From Nitrospirota bacterium (GTDB lineage Bacteria > Nitrospirota > RBG-16-64-22 > JACRHK01), in contig JACRHK010000226.1 in assembly GCA_016217625.1 (NCBI GenBank), forward strand, positions 1 through 7,114: a stretch of DNA of 7,114 bases, in the 5' to 3' direction. The notes below the pieces were generated by a model. The model made no database searches. It saw nothing but the letters and a program-made list of their open reading frames with translations, and had not been told where the DNA came from. Position numbers and translations under genes: made by a program. Shown here piece by piece: positions 4,881 through 7,114 of this stretch. Every line of letters starts with the position of its first letter. Position 1 is the stretch's first letter.

Positions 4881-5789
4881 ATGTATCCTCATTTGAAAGC
4901 CCAGGTGAAGTGTCTCGACGGCGTCGTGGGTGAGGTGACCGATGTCGTCGTGAATCACACGGCAAAACAGCTCACCCACCTGGTCATCCGGCACCACGGC
5001 GACGAGTTGCTCGTCCCCATGGAGGACGTCACACTCCATCCCGGAAACGTCGTACACCTGAACCGTTCCTCCTGGGAGTTCTCCCGCTACCCCAAGTTCA
5101 ACCGCTCGCTCTACAAGCAGGTGGACCCCCAGGAGATCGACCCCCACCTGGAGCTGATGTCCGGACACGCCCTCACCTCCATCCCCGAATCGGACAAGGA
5201 CGTCAGCCGGCGGAAATTCTTCGTCTGGGTCACCGGCGGCATCGTGGCCCTCATCGGGGCCGGGATCGCGATTCCGGGCGTCCGTTACCTCATCTATCCC
5301 ATGTACCAAGGGTTTAACAACCAGTGGATCAAGATCGGCCGGCGGGAGCAGATCCTCAAGGAAGACACCCCGGAGCTCCTCAAATTCCTCAAGGTCAATA
5401 AAGAGGCTTACTTGATTAACACGGTCGAAAAGACCCACTGGGTCGTGAAGGCCTCCGAGCGGCTCCGGAAGGAGATCTACGCCAAGGAGGAGAACCGGCT
5501 GTTCAGGGAAAAAGACGGCTCCCTCGTCTGGGAGAACGACCCCAGAGCCCCCTTGATCGTCTACTCCGGCAAATGTCCCCACCTGGGCTGCGCGTTTCGG
5601 TGGGGGGAGGAGAAAAGACAATTCCTCTGCCCCTGCCACCTGAGCGTGTTCACGCTCAACGGCGAGGTGATGGGCGGACCGGCCCCGCGGCCGCTGGATG
5701 TCCTGCCGGTCCGGCTGGAGAACGGCGACATCGAGATCATCGACTCGGAATTCAAAGCGGGCACACATGAGAAAATGCGGATAGCGTAA
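4881..5789 (+). CDS. PRC-barrel/Rieske fusion, bc-complex iron-sulfur subunit
   Basis: The 302-residue protein has three parts. Residues 1-62 (MYPHLKAQVKCLDGVVGEVT and following) look like a PRC-barrel, with the usual DGVVGEVTDVVV and HLVIRHHGDELLVPMEDV strands. Residues 109-139 carry a twin-arginine motif (SRRKFF, 109-114) and one membrane helix. The C-terminal Rieske domain has CPHLGC (232-237), CPCH (250-253) and the Pro-loop GPAPRPL (266-272). Cluster ligands should be Cys232, His234, Cys250 and His253, with a Cys237-Cys252 disulfide. Box II reads CPCHLS where most bc-type Rieske proteins have CPCHGS. By topology the PRC-barrel stays in the cytoplasm and the [2Fe-2S] domain is outside, passing electrons from quinol to the c haem. 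AAAGGAG (4868-4874) sets the start. A spacer of about 90 bases with repeats precedes the cytochrome b gene. Confidence 0.9.
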   Translation: MYPHLKAQVKCLDGVVGEVTDVVVNHTAKQLTHLVIRHHGDELLVPMEDVTLHPGNVVHLNRSSWEFSRYPKFNRSLYKQVDPQEIDPHLELMSGHALTSIPESDKDVSRRKFFVWVTGGIVALIGAGIAIPGVRYLIYPMYQGFNNQWIKIGRREQILKEDTPELLKFLKVNKEAYLINTVEKTHWVVKASERLRKEIYAKEENRLFREKDGSLVWENDPRAPLIVYSGKCPHLGCAFRWGEEKRQFLCPCHLSVFTLNGEVMGGPAPRPLDVLPVRLENGDIEIIDSEFKAGTHEKMRIA

Positions 5790-5797
5790 CTTCATGA

Positions 5798-5863
5798 AGT
5801 CAGGAGTTTTTTGGATCTTTTTCACTCTTGACTCATGACTCCTGACTCCTGACTCTTGACTGC
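5798..5863. repeat. Heptad array with one inverted copy, bc-operon spacer
   Basis: Five ACTCNTG heptads (5824-5858) and a partial sixth are preceded by one inverted copy, AGTCAGGAGT (5798-5807). The inverted copy can pair over ten bases with 5824-5833 (one G:U) around a 16-base loop, or perfectly with 5838-5847. A ten-base palindrome CTTCATGAAG (5790-5799) adjoins it. It fills most of the 91-base gap between the Rieske stop and the ribosome binding site of the cytochrome b gene, so the mRNA hairpin could affect relative expression. Confidence 0.85.
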
Positions 5864-5880
5864 TTTTCAGGGAGGTCTTC

Positions 5881-7114
5881 ATGCGCAAGAAAGTGTATCA
5901 GTGGTTCGACGAGCGGCTCCACCTGGGACCGATGGCCGAACGGCTCCTGAATGAGCCGATCCCCGGGGGAACCCGATGGGCCTACGTCTTCGGCAGCGCC
6001 CTGCTGTTCATCTTCTCCATGCAGCTCCTCACCGGCATCTTCCTCATGTTCTATTACGCCCCGACCGTGGATCACGCCTGGGCCTCCATCCGCTACATTA
6101 TGGAAGAGGTCACGGCCGGAGCGTTCATCCGGAGCCTCCACAACTGGGGGTCCTCGGCCATGGTCTTCCTGCTGGTCCTCCACATGCTCCAGGTCTTCAT
6201 CTGGGGGGCCTACAAGAAACCCCGGGAGCTGGTCTGGCTGGCCGGATCGGTCCTCTTCCTGTGCGTGATCGGCCTGGGCTTTACCGGCTACCTCCTCCCC
6301 TGGGACCAGCGGGCCTTTTGGGCCACGACAGTCGGGATCGAGATCGCCGGCATCTCGCCCTTCGTGGGCGATTTCCTCGCCCGGTTCCTCAAGGGCGGAG
6401 CCTCGCCGGGGGTGCTGACGCTGAACCGGTTCTTTGTCATCCACGTCATGATCCTCCCCCTGACGATCATAGGAGTGGCCGCCCTGCATCTCTTCCTGAT
6501 GCGGAAGGCCGGAGCCGCCGGCCCCTTCCAGGGAGACAAGGCGGAGCTGGAGCGGACGAAGGAGTCGTTCTGGCCCAAGCAGGTCGCCATCGACGCCATG
6601 TTCATGCTCCTCCTCTTCACGGCCCTGGCCGCCCTCGCCGTCAATTGGCCGGCCGAGCTGGGGCCGCGGGCGAACCCCTCCGCCTCGGCCTTTGACCCCG
6701 AGCCGGAGTGGTACTTCCTCTTCCTCTTCCAGCTTCTCAGGCTCCCCATCTTCTTCGGCCCCTGGGGTGAGGTACTGGGCGCCGTGCTCCTGCCGCTCGG
6801 GTTCATCCTGCTGCTGGTGCTGCTCCCCTTCCTCGACCGAAACCCGGAGCGCCGGCCATGGAAGCGTCCCTACGCCATGGGGATCGCCGCGGCCCTCATG
6901 GCAGGGATTCTGGTGCTGACGGTCCAGTCGATCCAGGCCCGGCGGCCGATGTTTCACGTCAACAAAGCGGAGTCCCGGAAGGGGATGGTGATCTACTACA
7001 CGAAGGGGACCTGTACCGCCTGCCACCCGATCCGTGGGGTGGATGAGCTGGTCATGGGGAAGCTGGGAGGCGAGGTCGGGGCGGACCTCACGGAGCAACC
7101 CAACGTGCAGCACC
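5881..7114 (+). CDS. Cytochrome b6/subunit IV fused to c-type haem domain, partial
   Basis: An open frame of 411 codons runs off the window end. Residues 1 to about 215 form the cytochrome b6 part, with haem ligand pairs His87/His101 (13 residues between) and His188/His203 (14 between). A spacing of 14 in the second pair is the b6 form. The blocks KKPREL and GFTGYLLPWDQ are also b6-like. The position matching Cys35 of b6, which binds haem c-i, is Val36. Residues about 216-352 match subunit IV, with PEWY (275-278) of the quinol-oxidation site and three membrane helices. After about residue 355 a c-type domain begins, with CTACH (378-382) and GGEVGADLT. Seven membrane spans put this tail on the outer side, as haem attachment needs. 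GGAGG (5871-5875) sets the start. It is the quinol-oxidising core of the complex; the distal Met ligand and the stop lie beyond the window. Confidence 0.93.
   Translation, partial: MRKKVYQWFDERLHLGPMAERLLNEPIPGGTRWAYVFGSALLFIFSMQLLTGIFLMFYYAPTVDHAWASIRYIMEEVTAGAFIRSLHNWGSSAMVFLLVLHMLQVFIWGAYKKPRELVWLAGSVLFLCVIGLGFTGYLLPWDQRAFWATTVGIEIAGISPFVGDFLARFLKGGASPGVLTLNRFFVIHVMILPLTIIGVAALHLFLMRKAGAAGPFQGDKAELERTKESFWPKQVAIDAMFMLLLFTALAALAVNWPAELGPRANPSASAFDPEPEWYFLFLFQLLRLPIFFGPWGEVLGAVLLPLGFILLLVLLPFLDRNPERRPWKRPYAMGIAAALMAGILVLTVQSIQARRPMFHVNKAESRKGMVIYYTKGTCTACHPIRGVDELVMGKLGGEVGADLTEQPNVQH

Noticed and set aside
5824..5863. CRISPR array
   Set aside because: The seven-base units are directly adjacent with no spacers.
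5833..7113. 426-codon open frame on the minus strand
   Set aside because: It lies opposite the cytochrome b gene, whose haem ligands and PEWY motif prove the coding strand. The antisense product is low-complexity acidic sequence.

Overview
This window is GC-rich, densely packed bacterial chromosome with two divergent transcription blocks that meet at an AT-richer intergenic region (about 4508-4880). No 16S or other lineage marker is present, so taxonomy is open. A b6-type cytochrome b fused to a c-type haem domain, a PRC-barrel/Rieske fusion, a YeiH-type exporter and abundant short tandem repeats together suggest an uncultured environmental lineage, such as NC10/Methylomirabilota, Nitrospirota or a deltaproteobacterial-type group. 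That is a guess from general resemblance only.

Minus strand, read right to left: a sigma70-like promoter (4680-4708) with a leader of about 165 nt leads into a 524-residue YeiH-type putative sulfate exporter (2933-4507) and a 50-residue tail-anchored membrane protein (2771-2923). A strong intrinsic terminator (2712-2748) follows. Directly behind it lie a universal stress protein (2249-2698) and a membrane-anchored SRPBCC-fold protein (1585-2247), separated by a single base. A second sigma70-like promoter (1542-1570) starts a group made of a 45-residue membrane peptide (1344-1481), a DUF4388 protein (617-1252) and a Mut7-C-type PIN RNase with a zinc ribbon (106-612). The group ends in a hexamer-based inverted repeat (1-78).

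Plus strand, read left to right: a near-consensus promoter (4789-4817) with a palindrome over the expected start point drives a quinol:cytochrome c oxidoreductase operon. It holds a Rieske protein with an N-terminal PRC-barrel (4881-5789), then a fused cytochrome b6/subunit IV polypeptide carrying a C-terminal CxxCH haem domain (5881 to beyond the window edge). The pair would take electrons from quinol through the two b haems and the Rieske cluster to the attached c haem on the outer face of the membrane.

The clearest signal not explained by genes is repeats. ACTCCTG/ACTGCTG-type heptad arrays occur at three places, always in the same orientation on the + strand whatever the direction of the gene. 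One forms the N-terminus of the Mut7-C protein. One sits beside a GC-rich palindrome, both read in frame through the SRPBCC domain. One lies in the spacer of the bc operon. No mobile element with a transposase, CRISPR array, tRNA or rRNA was seen.
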